Shown here in pieces: positions 57,607 to 64,000 of a DNA stretch of 64,000 bases (positions are counted from its first letter, which is position 1; each line of letters opens with the position of its first letter). The stretch comes from Streptomyces sp. NBC_00237 (GTDB lineage Bacteria > Actinomycetota > Actinomycetes > Streptomycetales > Streptomycetaceae). The DNA is taken from the NCBI RefSeq assembly GCF_026342435.1, contig NZ_JAPEMT010000002.1, positions 1,674,001 to 1,738,000 of the forward strand, read 5' to 3'. The notes beneath the pieces are model-generated. The model saw only the letters and a list, made by a program, of their open reading frames with translations. It was not told the origin of the DNA and made no database searches. A program made the translations under genes and the position numbers.

Positions 57607-59238
57607 TCAGCCCTGGTGCGGGTAGCGGTAGTCGGTCGGCGGGACCAGGGTCTCCTTGATGGCGCGGGTGAGCGTCCAGCGCTGGAGGTTCTGGGGGGCA
57701 CCGGCCTTGTCGTTCGTGCCGGAGGCGCGGCCTCCGCCGAACGGCTGCTGGCCGACGACGGCGCCCGTCGACTTGTCGTTGATGTAGAAGTTGCCCGCGG
57801 CGTAGCGCAGCTTCTCCATCGTGTGCGCGGCGGCGGCGCGGTCGTTGGAGATGACGGCACCGGTCAGCGCGTAGTCGGAGACCGACTCCATCTGCTCCAG
57901 CATCGCGTCGTACTGGTCGTCCTCGTAGACGTAGACGGCCAGGATCGGGCCGAAGTACTCGGTCGTGAAGACCTCGTTGGCCGGGTCCGTGCACGCGATG
58001 ACGGTCGGGCGGACGAAGTAGCCGACCGAGTCGTCGTAGCTGCCGCCCGCGACGATGGTGCAGGTCGGGTCGGCGGCGGCGCGGTCGATCGCGGCCTTGT
58101 TCTTCGCGAAGGAGCGGGCGTCGATGACGGCGCCGATGAAGTTGTCGAGGTTGGTGACGTCACCCATGGTGATGGAGTCGACCTCGGCCGCGAACTCCTC
58201 CTTGAAGCCGTCGTTCCAGATGGAGGCCGGAACGTAGGCGCGGGAGGAGGCCGAGCACTTCTGGCCCTGGTACTCGAAGGAGCCGCGGGTCAGTGCCGTC
58301 TTCAGGACGGCGCGGTCGGCGCTGGGGTGCGCGACGACGAAGTCCTTGCCGCCCGTCTCGCCGACGAGGCGCGGGTACGTGCGGTACTTCGCGATGTTCT
58401 CGCCGACCGTCTTCCACAGGTACTGGAAGGTCGGGGTGGAGCCGGTGAAGTGGATGCCGGCCAGGTCGCGGTGGTTCAGCGCGATCTCGGAGACGGCGAT
58501 GCCGTCACCGGTGACCAGGTTGATGACGCCCTTGGGCAGACCGGCCTCTTCGAGGAGCTGCATGAGCAGCACGGCGGCGTGCGTCTGCGTCGGGGACGGC
58601 TTCCACACGACCACGTTGCCCATCAGGGCCGGGGCGGTCGGCAGGTTGCCCGCGATGGCCGTGAAGTTGAACGGCGTGATCGCGTAGACGAAGCCTTCGA
58701 GCGGGCGGTGGTCCATGCGGTTCCACACGCCGGGCGCGTTCGCCGGGGGCTGCTCGGACAGGATGTCGCGGGCGTACTTGACGTTGAAGCGCCAGAAGTC
58801 GACGAGCTCGCACGGGGTGTCGATCTCGGCCTGCTGGGCGGTCTTGGACTGGCCGAGCATGGTGGAGGCGGCCAGCGTCTCGCGCCACGGGCCGCTCAGC
58901 AGCTCGGCGGCGCGCAGGATGATCGCGGCGCGGTCGTCGAAGGCCATCGCACGCCACGCCGGGGCGGCGGCCAGGGCGGCGTCGATCGCGTCCTGGGCGT
59001 CCTGGGTGGTGGCGTTGGCGTAGGTGCCGAGGACCTTGGCGTGGTTGTGCGGCTGTACGACGTCGAAGCGCTCGCCGCCGCCCATCCGCTTCTCGCCGTT
59101 GATCGTCATCGGGAGGTCGATGGGGTTCTCGGCCAGCTCCTTGAGCTTGGCTTCGAGGCGGGCGCGCTCCGGCGAACCGGGGGCGTAGGAGTGCACCGGC
59201 TCGTTGACCGGGGCGGGGACCTGGGTCACTGCGTCCAT
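57607..59238 (-). CDS. pruA: L-glutamate gamma-semialdehyde (1-pyrroline-5-carboxylate) dehydrogenase
   Basis: A 543-residue aldehyde dehydrogenase that oxidises P5C to glutamate, second step of proline catabolism. The catalytic Cys lies in GSFEYQGQKCSASSRAYVP and the general base Glu in RLVGETGGKDFVVAHPSAD. NFTAIAGNLPTAPALMGNVV and VVGQQPFGGGRASGTNDKAG are typical of the P5CDH branch. The ATG at 59238 is used. The proline dehydrogenase gene lies 92 bp upstream on the same strand, giving a two-gene proline-use operon; the spacer contains short GTTGCGTGTCGTCG repeats. Confidence 0.96.
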   Translation of the reverse strand: MDAVTQVPAPVNEPVHSYAPGSPERARLEAKLKELAENPIDLPMTINGEKRMGGGERFDVVQPHNHAKVLGTYANATTQDAQDAIDAALAAAPAWRAMAFDDRAAIILRAAELLSGPWRETLAASTMLGQSKTAQQAEIDTPCELVDFWRFNVKYARDILSEQPPANAPGVWNRMDHRPLEGFVYAITPFNFTAIAGNLPTAPALMGNVVVWKPSPTQTHAAVLLMQLLEEAGLPKGVINLVTGDGIAVSEIALNHRDLAGIHFTGSTPTFQYLWKTVGENIAKYRTYPRLVGETGGKDFVVAHPSADRAVLKTALTRGSFEYQGQKCSASSRAYVPASIWNDGFKEEFAAEVDSITMGDVTNLDNFIGAVIDARSFAKNKAAIDRAAADPTCTIVAGGSYDDSVGYFVRPTVIACTDPANEVFTTEYFGPILAVYVYEDDQYDAMLEQMESVSDYALTGAVISNDRAAAAHTMEKLRYAAGNFYINDKSTGAVVGQQPFGGGRASGTNDKAGAPQNLQRWTLTRAIKETLVPPTDYRYPHQG

Positions 59239-59330
59239 GTGTTCCTTGGCTCCTTGCGTCGAGTTGCGTGTCGTCGGGTTGCGTGTCGTCGAGGGGGATC
59301 CGTGGGGGGATCAGTTCTTGGTGACGGGCG

Positions 59331-60257
59331 TCAGTTCTTGGTGATGATGGAGCGCCCGAAGAAGAGCAGGTTCGCGGGCTTCTCGGCGAGGCGGCGCATG
59401 AAGTAGCCGTACCAGTCGGTGCCGTACGCCGTGTACACGCGCATCCGGTGGCCCTCGGCGGCCAGGCGCACGTGCTCCTCGCTGCGGATGCCGTACAGCA
59501 TCTGGAACTCGTACTCGTCCAGCTTGCGCCCGGCGCGGCGGCCCAGCTCCTGCGCGATGGCGATCAGGCGCGGGTCGTGGGACCCGATCATCGGGTAGCC
59601 GTCGCCCTCCATGAGGATCTTCGTGATCCGGACGTACGCCTTGTCGATCTCGGCCTTGTCCTGGTACGCGACGGAGGCGGGCTCCTTGTAGGCGCCCTTC
59701 ACGATGCGCACGCGGCTGCCCGCGGCGGCCAGTCGGCGGGCGTCGTCCTCGGTGCGGAAGAGGTACGCCTGGATGACGCAGCCGGTCTGCGGGAAGTCCT
59801 TCCGCAGCTCCTCGTGGATGGCGAACATCGAGTCGAGGGTGGTGTGGTCCTCGGCGTCCAGGGTGACCGTGGTGCCGATCGCGGCGGCGGCCTCGACGAC
59901 GGGGCGTACGTTCGCGAGGGCGAGCTCGTGTCCGCCCTCCAGCGCCTGCCCGAACATGGACAGCTTCACGGACATCTCGGCGCGGGTGCCCAGGCCCAGG
60001 TCCTTGAGGTGCGCGATCAGGTCGAGGTACGCGTCGCGGGCGGCGTACGCCTGCTCGCGCGTCGTGATGTCCTCGCCGACGACGTCGAGGGTGACTTCCA
60101 GGCCCTTGTCGGTGGCTTCGACGACGATCGGCACGACGTGCTCGACGGTCTCACCGGCGATGAACCGGTCCACGACCTGTTTGGTGCCCGGGGCAGCCGA
60201 GACGAAACGGCGCATCTGGTCGCTGCGCGATGCGGCGAGGATCACGGGACCCAGCAC
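59331..60257 (-). CDS. proline dehydrogenase (monofunctional, FAD)
   Basis: A 308-residue flavoenzyme that oxidises proline to P5C and passes electrons to the membrane quinone pool. The TIM-barrel motifs are DITTREQAYAARDAYLDLI, AEMSVKLSMFGQAL, VTLDAEDHTTLDSMFAI, GCVIQAYLFRTEDDARRL, VRIVKGAYKEPASVAY and EFQMLYGIRSEEHVRLAAEG. The GTG at 60257 follows GGAGGTGCCCC. It is divergent from a PucR-type regulator, with 185 bp between starts. This is the monofunctional actinobacterial layout, not the fused PutA. Confidence 0.95.
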   Translation of the reverse strand: MLGPVILAASRSDQMRRFVSAAPGTKQVVDRFIAGETVEHVVPIVVEATDKGLEVTLDVVGEDITTREQAYAARDAYLDLIAHLKDLGLGTRAEMSVKLSMFGQALEGGHELALANVRPVVEAAAAIGTTVTLDAEDHTTLDSMFAIHEELRKDFPQTGCVIQAYLFRTEDDARRLAAAGSRVRIVKGAYKEPASVAYQDKAEIDKAYVRITKILMEGDGYPMIGSHDPRLIAIAQELGRRAGRKLDEYEFQMLYGIRSEEHVRLAAEGHRMRVYTAYGTDWYGYFMRRLAEKPANLLFFGRSIITKN

Positions 60258-60442
60258 GGGGCACCTCCACGAATAAGTGTCGAAGGGGCCGTCTACCAGG
60301 TCTTTTGTGACAGAACTGGGACGGCACGGATAACCACGGTGAAATCTAGGTATCGCGCTGAGCCTGGACTACCGACAGCTGTCACGCATCCGGACGCCAC
60401 GCCTCATACAGATGTCTGAAGAAGCCTTTCGGCGGTGCGAGA

Positions 60443-61663
60443 ATGGGAGGCGTGAATGCCGATTACCAGGATCTGGTCGACGAAATCTCCGCGCTCCTCG
60501 GCGCTCCCGCGACCCTTGAGGACCGGGATTTCCGGCTGATCGCCTTCGGTGCGCACGACAGCGAGGACGCGGGCGCGATGGACCCGGTCCGCACCCGCTC
60601 GATCCTGACCCGGCGTTCCACGACGGAGGTCCGCGCCTGGTTCGAACGCTTCGGCATCGCCCAGGCCGCCGCCCCCGTCCGCATCCCGGCGGACCCCGCC
60701 GCGGGTGTGCTGCGCGGCCGTCTGTGTCTTCCGGTACGTCACCGGGGCACGGTCTACGGGTACGTCTGGCTGCTCGCGGCCGACTCCGACGCCGGGGCGG
60801 CCCCCTCCCTCCCCGACAGCGCCCTCGACGCGGCGATGGCGGTGTGCGGCCGGATCGGCACCCAGCTCGCGGACGAGGCCAGGGCCCGCGCGGACCTCGG
60901 CCCGCACCTGAACACCCTCCTGACCTCGGACTCCGACGGCCGCCGCGCCACGGCGCTGGCCACCCTGTCGGCCCCGCTGGGCACGGGCGGTCCGTACGGG
61001 CTGCTGTGCGTGGCCCCGTGGACGGGCGCGGTCCCCGGCGTGCGCACGGTGCCGGGCGCGTCGGTCCTGACCCTGGTCCCGGTGCCCGGCGCTTCGGGCC
61101 CGCGCCTCGCCGCCCTGGTCCGGCTGAGCGCGGGCGCGGACCTGGGCCCGGCGCACGGGGCGGCGAAGGCGCTGCTGGGAACGACAACGGGGGCCACGGC
61201 GGGAGCCACAGCGGGGCCGACCGTGGGGACAGCCGTGGGGACGGCTGCCTCCGTCGGCCTCAGCACCCCCGTCCGCGACCTCGCCGACCTGCCCGCCGCC
61301 TGGCGCGAGGCGTCCGCCGCCGCCCGGGCCGCGCTGGCCCGCCCGCACCTCGGCCCGGTCGCGGAGTGGTCGGCGATCGGCCCGTACCGGCTGCTCGCCG
61401 CCCTGCCCGACAGCGGCCCGGGGCACCCGGTGGACCCCGCCGTGAGCCCCCTCCTCGCTCCCGCGCACGCCGAACTCGCCCGCACCGCCGAGGTGTTCCT
61501 CGACTGCGCCGGACAGGCGGGCCGCACCGCGACCGCCCTCAACATCCACCGGCAGACCCTCTACTACCGGCTCTCCCGCGTCGAGCAGCTCACCGGGCTC
61601 GACCTGCACGAGGGCGAGGACCGGCTGCTGCTGCACATGTCGCTGAAGGCGGCCAAGCTGTAG
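60443..61663 (+). CDS. PucR/CdaR-type regulator, probable PutR of proline catabolism
   Basis: A 406-residue regulator. The N-terminal DYQDLVDEISALLGAPATLEDRDFRLIAFGAHD resembles a GAF-like sensor start (split here as DEISALLGAPATLEDRDF). A central domain contains a Thr/Ala/Gly microrepeat (TTTGATAGATAG), and the C-terminus is the PucR helix-turn-helix: TALNIHRQTLYYRLSRVEQL, then DLHEGEDRLLLHMSL. The ATG at 60443 is chosen; the GTG at 60452 is only one base from GGGAGG. Divergent placement to the proline dehydrogenase gene is the known setting of putR. Confidence 0.88.
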   Translation: MGGVNADYQDLVDEISALLGAPATLEDRDFRLIAFGAHDSEDAGAMDPVRTRSILTRRSTTEVRAWFERFGIAQAAAPVRIPADPAAGVLRGRLCLPVRHRGTVYGYVWLLAADSDAGAAPSLPDSALDAAMAVCGRIGTQLADEARARADLGPHLNTLLTSDSDGRRATALATLSAPLGTGGPYGLLCVAPWTGAVPGVRTVPGASVLTLVPVPGASGPRLAALVRLSAGADLGPAHGAAKALLGTTTGATAGATAGPTVGTAVGTAASVGLSTPVRDLADLPAAWREASAAARAALARPHLGPVAEWSAIGPYRLLAALPDSGPGHPVDPAVSPLLAPAHAELARTAEVFLDCAGQAGRTATALNIHRQTLYYRLSRVEQLTGLDLHEGEDRLLLHMSLKAAKL

Positions 61664-61674
61664 GTACGCGGTCC

Positions 61675-61704
61675 GACTTGCTCCCTCTCGTACGGGAGCA
61701 AGTC
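61675..61704. terminator. terminator between putR-like gene and toxin operon end
   Basis: A perfect 11-bp stem, GACTTGCTCCC, with loop TCTCGTAC, between convergent stops at 61663 and 61703. It can serve both strands. Confidence 0.88.
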
Positions 61705-62239
61705 AGCCCCCGCCCTCCTCCAGCTCCTCGATGGGACGGTCGGCGACCACGGCGGTCAGGAAGAAGGGGCGGTCGCCGTCGATCTGGTTGACGGAGATCC
61801 CGACCCAGCGGTCCGCGTCACCGCCCGGCGCGCGTACGGGGCCCCAGACGTGCAGGGTCCCCAGCGCGTCCATGCCGCGCAGTTCCTCGTAGAGCGGCGG
61901 CAGGTCCGGGTCGCCCTCCGACCACATGACCGCCACGTAGGTACCGACGTCGCGGTGGGCTCCCCAGCGGGCGTCCAACCGCTTCAGCAGCTCGTCGCCG
62001 TGTCCGTACGCGAGGTCCTGCGCGGCTTGCCACTTGGCCTCGTAGACGCCCAACAGGTCGTGCCCTGACCAGAGTTCGGTGATGGCGTACCCCTCGCCGC
62101 GCACGGAGAGCGCCGCACCGGTGTACGGCTCGATCTCGTACTCGGGCGGCCCGCCCGCCGGAACCGGCCCGGCCAGCAGGGCGTCGACCCCGGCGAGAGC
62201 CCGGTCGAGGTCGAAGGGGGCGCCTTCGGGTGGGGTCAC
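61703..62239 (-). CDS. protein of unknown function coupled to the immunity gene
   Basis: A 178-residue soluble, acidic protein. It starts VTPPEGAPFDLDRALAGVDA at the GTG at 62239, which overlaps the Imm52 gene TGA by 4 bp (GTGA). It contains LSVRGEGYAITELWSGHDLLGVYEAKWQ (split here before LLGVYEAKWQ), YGHGDELLKRLDARWG, and PFFLTAVVADRPIEELEEGGG. I do not recognise the family. The tight coupling behind a toxin-immunity pair suggests a second immunity or accessory protein. Confidence 0.7.
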   Translation of the reverse strand: MTPPEGAPFDLDRALAGVDALLAGPVPAGGPPEYEIEPYTGAALSVRGEGYAITELWSGHDLLGVYEAKWQAAQDLAYGHGDELLKRLDARWGAHRDVGTYVAVMWSEGDPDLPPLYEELRGMDALGTLHVWGPVRAPGGDADRWVGISVNQIDGDRPFFLTAVVADRPIEELEEGGG

Positions 62240-62931
62240 AGCATGCTCCGGTCCATGGGTTCCGGAAGGGGGCGCAGCGCGCCCGCTTCGCGCAGCCGCA
62301 GATGGGCGGCGAGTACGGCGTCGTGGTCGTCCGGCGCACCGAGGTCCAACAGCACGCCACCGGTGGACAGTTGCCTGCGTACGGCTTTGAGGTCTTCGGG
62401 GACGAGGGCGGCGCGCGCCGGGGAGAGGTAGGTCAGCCAGCCCGTGGCGGGGTCGCCGGTCTCGTAGTCGGCGCGCTCCTCCAGAAGGTCGAAGACGTCG
62501 TCGTCGATGACGTTCCCGGTGTCGGGGTTCCACAACTCGGCGATCCCAGCGAGCAGTTCGGCCTCCGGGACGGGGGCGTCGTCCGGCGATCTGAGGGTGA
62601 CGACCAACGAGTTGGACAAGTACTCACTCACCTCACCCCCCACCCCGTGCAGGTCCGCCTTCCAGCCGGACGGGCCCACGAGCACGAGGAACAGCAGGCC
62701 GCTGCTGTCCGACTCCTCCTGGAGCGCCCCGGCCAGGGACTCCCGGTCGGCGGTCAGGGGGGTGCTGGTGTCGTCGACGATCCGGTTCCAGGTCCAGGGG
62801 CCCCGGGAGTCCGGTGGCCTCAAGTGCGGGAGGAGGGCGGCGATCCGGTCCAGCGTGGCTTCCCAGCGCTCCGCCAGGTCTCCGACGGATTGGGGGCGGG
62901 GGCCCCAGAAGGCTCTGACGACTCGTCGCAT
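62236..62931 (-). CDS. Imm52-type immunity protein
   Basis: A 231-residue protein that would neutralise the toxin encoded upstream. It starts MRRVVRAFWGPRPQSVGDLAE, with WEATLDRIAALLPHLR, PWTWNRIVDDTSTPLT, FLVLVGPSGWKADLHGVGGE and NSLVVTLRSPDDAP. The combination of an RAFWGxR start, GxxA-R helix and W-rich strands fits the Imm52 family, which is known to be paired with Tox-REase-5 toxins. The start is the ATG at 62931 with GGGAGCGAGAG upstream. A strong hairpin lies between it and the toxin. Confidence 0.72.
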   Translation of the reverse strand: MRRVVRAFWGPRPQSVGDLAERWEATLDRIAALLPHLRPPDSRGPWTWNRIVDDTSTPLTADRESLAGALQEESDSSGLLFLVLVGPSGWKADLHGVGGEVSEYLSNSLVVTLRSPDDAPVPEAELLAGIAELWNPDTGNVIDDDVFDLLEERADYETGDPATGWLTYLSPARAALVPEDLKAVRRQLSTGGVLLDLGAPDDHDAVLAAHLRLREAGALRPLPEPMDRSML

Positions 62932-62957
62932 CTGTCTCTCGCTCCCGTTCTCGTGGT

Positions 62958-62989
62958 CCGTCCGGCCCGCGGAGGCGCGGGCCGGACGG
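62958..62989. terminator. hairpin between toxin and immunity genes
   Basis: A perfect 14-bp stem, CCGTCCGGCCCGCG, with loop GAGG, in the 89-bp gap between the toxin stop (63021) and the immunity start (62931). No T-run follows on the minus strand. It might partly end the long toxin transcript or set its ratio to the immunity message. Confidence 0.7.
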
Positions 62990-63020
62990 GTCTTCGTTCT
63001 CGCTGGCCAAGGTAGCCGGG

Positions 63021-64000
63021 TCAGTCGAACGCGCCGGGCTTCCGGGCACTCTCGGTCCGGTCCTGTCCGGTGTGGCGAACCTTGATCCGCTTCAGCCCGG
63101 CGCCCCGGAACTCCCTCGCCGCCGCCTTGGCCACGTCCGCATTGGAGAAGTGCCACTCCACAATGCGCCCGCCCGCCGCCTTCTCCTGTTCCTTCGCCTC
63201 CTTGATGAACTTGGCCCTCCCCGAGTCGGTGAGCCTGCCCTTCTCCGTCGCGGACAGATAGCTGTCGTAGCCGTTCTTGGCCTCCAGGAAGGTCTGCCGC
63301 GAGGAGTCCCAACCGTCGTACTCCACCGCCTTCTTGCCCTTGTCGGGGTGCGGAACGACGTACTCGTGCCCCCGGGTCTTGCCGGTCACCTGTTCCTGAT
63401 AGCGGAGCCAGGACTCGTTGGGCCAGACGGGGGCGGGATTGCGGTCGCGTCCCGCCCAGTAGCCGTCGCCCTTGTCGGCGTCGCCGAGCTTCGGGGTGTC
63501 GAGGTCCTTGGCCCAGTCCGGCTTCTCGTAGTTACGGGGGTCCTTGGTGTCGCCGCGCACCGGGTCGGGGTACGGCTTCTTCTCCTTGAGCGCCTTCGCC
63601 GCACGCGCCGGTTCCTCCGCGCGCTTCTTGGCCACCCAGGCGGCCCGCTCCTGCTGGCGGGCCTCCTGCGCCTGCTTCTTGGCTTGCGTGTCGCAGCCGT
63701 CGTCCGCGAGGTAGCGCACGCGGGGCGCGGCTCCGGCCGCGATCAGTCCCGTACCGGAGCCGGGGACGCCTCCTGAACCGGGGCCACGCGCGATGGGACA
63801 GCCCGTCTTCCGGGCCCGCTCCTCCGCCTTGTCCGCCGCCTCGTCCGCCTCCTTGGCGGCCTTGCGCGCCCCCTCGACGTCACCCGCGTCGGCGGCCTTG
63901 CGGGCCCGCTTGGCGGCGGCGCCCGCGTCCCCGGCGGCTTCCGCGGCCTCGGCGACGCTCTTGGCGGCCTTGCCCAGGTGGGAGAACTTCCCGACGACCT
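63021..64000 (-). CDS. polymorphic toxin with C-terminal Tox-REase-5 nuclease domain, 5' end outside window
   Basis: The C-terminal 325 residues of a larger protein; the frame is still open at base 64000. The visible N-terminal part is a long Ala/Lys/Glu-rich helix (KAAKSVAEAAEAAGDAG, KAADAGDVEGARKAAKEA). Next come ARKTGCPIARG and a pretoxin-like RYLADDGCDTQAKKQ. The last 140 residues are a restriction-endonuclease-fold toxin: WLRYQEQVTGKTRGHEYVVP, AVEYDGWDSS and FLEAKNGYDSYL, giving the Asp...Glu-x-Lys active site. It probably damages nucleic acids in competitor cells; delivery cannot be judged without the N-terminus. Immunity genes follow directly. Confidence 0.82.
   Translation of the reverse strand, partial: VVGKFSHLGKAAKSVAEAAEAAGDAGAAAKRARKAADAGDVEGARKAAKEADEAADKAEERARKTGCPIARGPGSGGVPGSGTGLIAAGAAPRVRYLADDGCDTQAKKQAQEARQQERAAWVAKKRAEEPARAAKALKEKKPYPDPVRGDTKDPRNYEKPDWAKDLDTPKLGDADKGDGYWAGRDRNPAPVWPNESWLRYQEQVTGKTRGHEYVVPHPDKGKKAVEYDGWDSSRQTFLEAKNGYDSYLSATEKGRLTDSGRAKFIKEAKEQEKAAGGRIVEWHFSNADVAKAAAREFRGAGLKRIKVRHTGQDRTESARKPGAFD

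Overview
The window is a high-GC actinobacterial chromosome segment, almost certainly Streptomyces. Codon third positions are nearly all G/C, GTG and TTG starts are frequent, and the gene order (thiD-thiL, Lrp-like, DUF3515, ddl, gpsA, plsC, cofC, hupS, leuDC/ndgR, tRNA cluster, gltX, two conservons, accBE, cimA, ilvE, leuB, pruA/proline dehydrogenase) is, as I remember it, that of the conserved Streptomyces core. Both window edges cut genes: an FAD monooxygenase tail at the left and a polymorphic toxin at the right.

Layout. 0-9 kb: thiamine kinases, a small Lrp/AsnC-type ligand-binding protein, a DUF3515 lipoprotein, D-Ala-D-Ala ligase, glycerol-phosphate and phosphatidic acid synthesis, F420 biosynthesis (cofC) and the histone-like HupS. 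9-16 kb: leuCD divergent from their IclR-type regulator ndgR, then five tRNA genes (three identical Glu-CTC, two identical Gln-CTG) beside gltX. The enzyme and its likely substrates are therefore clustered. 17-28.5 kb: two tandem conservon operons (CvnABCD: sensor kinase-like ATPase, roadblock protein, DUF742 protein, Ras-like GTPase). 28.8-35.7 kb: acyl-CoA carboxylase beta and epsilon subunits, a large secreted GH101 endo-alpha-N-acetylgalactosaminidase and a YceI protein.

35.9-40.9 kb is the most interesting region: a complete lasso peptide gene cluster on the minus strand in the order precursor A, cyclase C, RRE protein B1, protease B2, ABC exporter D. C, B1 and B2 are joined by 4-bp stop/start overlaps. 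The 38-residue precursor has a YxxP leader motif and the conserved Thr at leader position -2. The predicted 17-residue core, GMFYASCKEFWSRRLCI, has a single acidic residue at position 9, which fixes a Gly1-Glu9 ring. Cys7 lies in the ring and Cys16 in the tail, which suggests a ring-to-tail disulfide (class III-like). I do not recognise this core.

41-48 kb: branched-chain amino acid genes cimA (with a terminator-type attenuator in its leader), ilvE and leuB, interleaved with a secreted beta-propeller protein and an EEP-family hydrolase. 48.5-56 kb: an AAC(2')-type acetyltransferase, a three-gene phospholipid-head-group operon (CDP-alcohol transferase, CdsA, and a PlsC fused to a DedA-like membrane domain), a secreted streptogrisin-type protease and membrane proteins. 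55-62 kb: a zinc alcohol dehydrogenase divergent from an XRE/MLTR regulator, and proline catabolism (pruA and proline dehydrogenase) divergent from its PucR-type regulator. 61.7-64 kb: the C-terminal part of a Tox-REase-5 polymorphic toxin, followed by an Imm52-type immunity gene and a coupled small gene. No IS element, prophage, CRISPR array or rRNA operon was seen.
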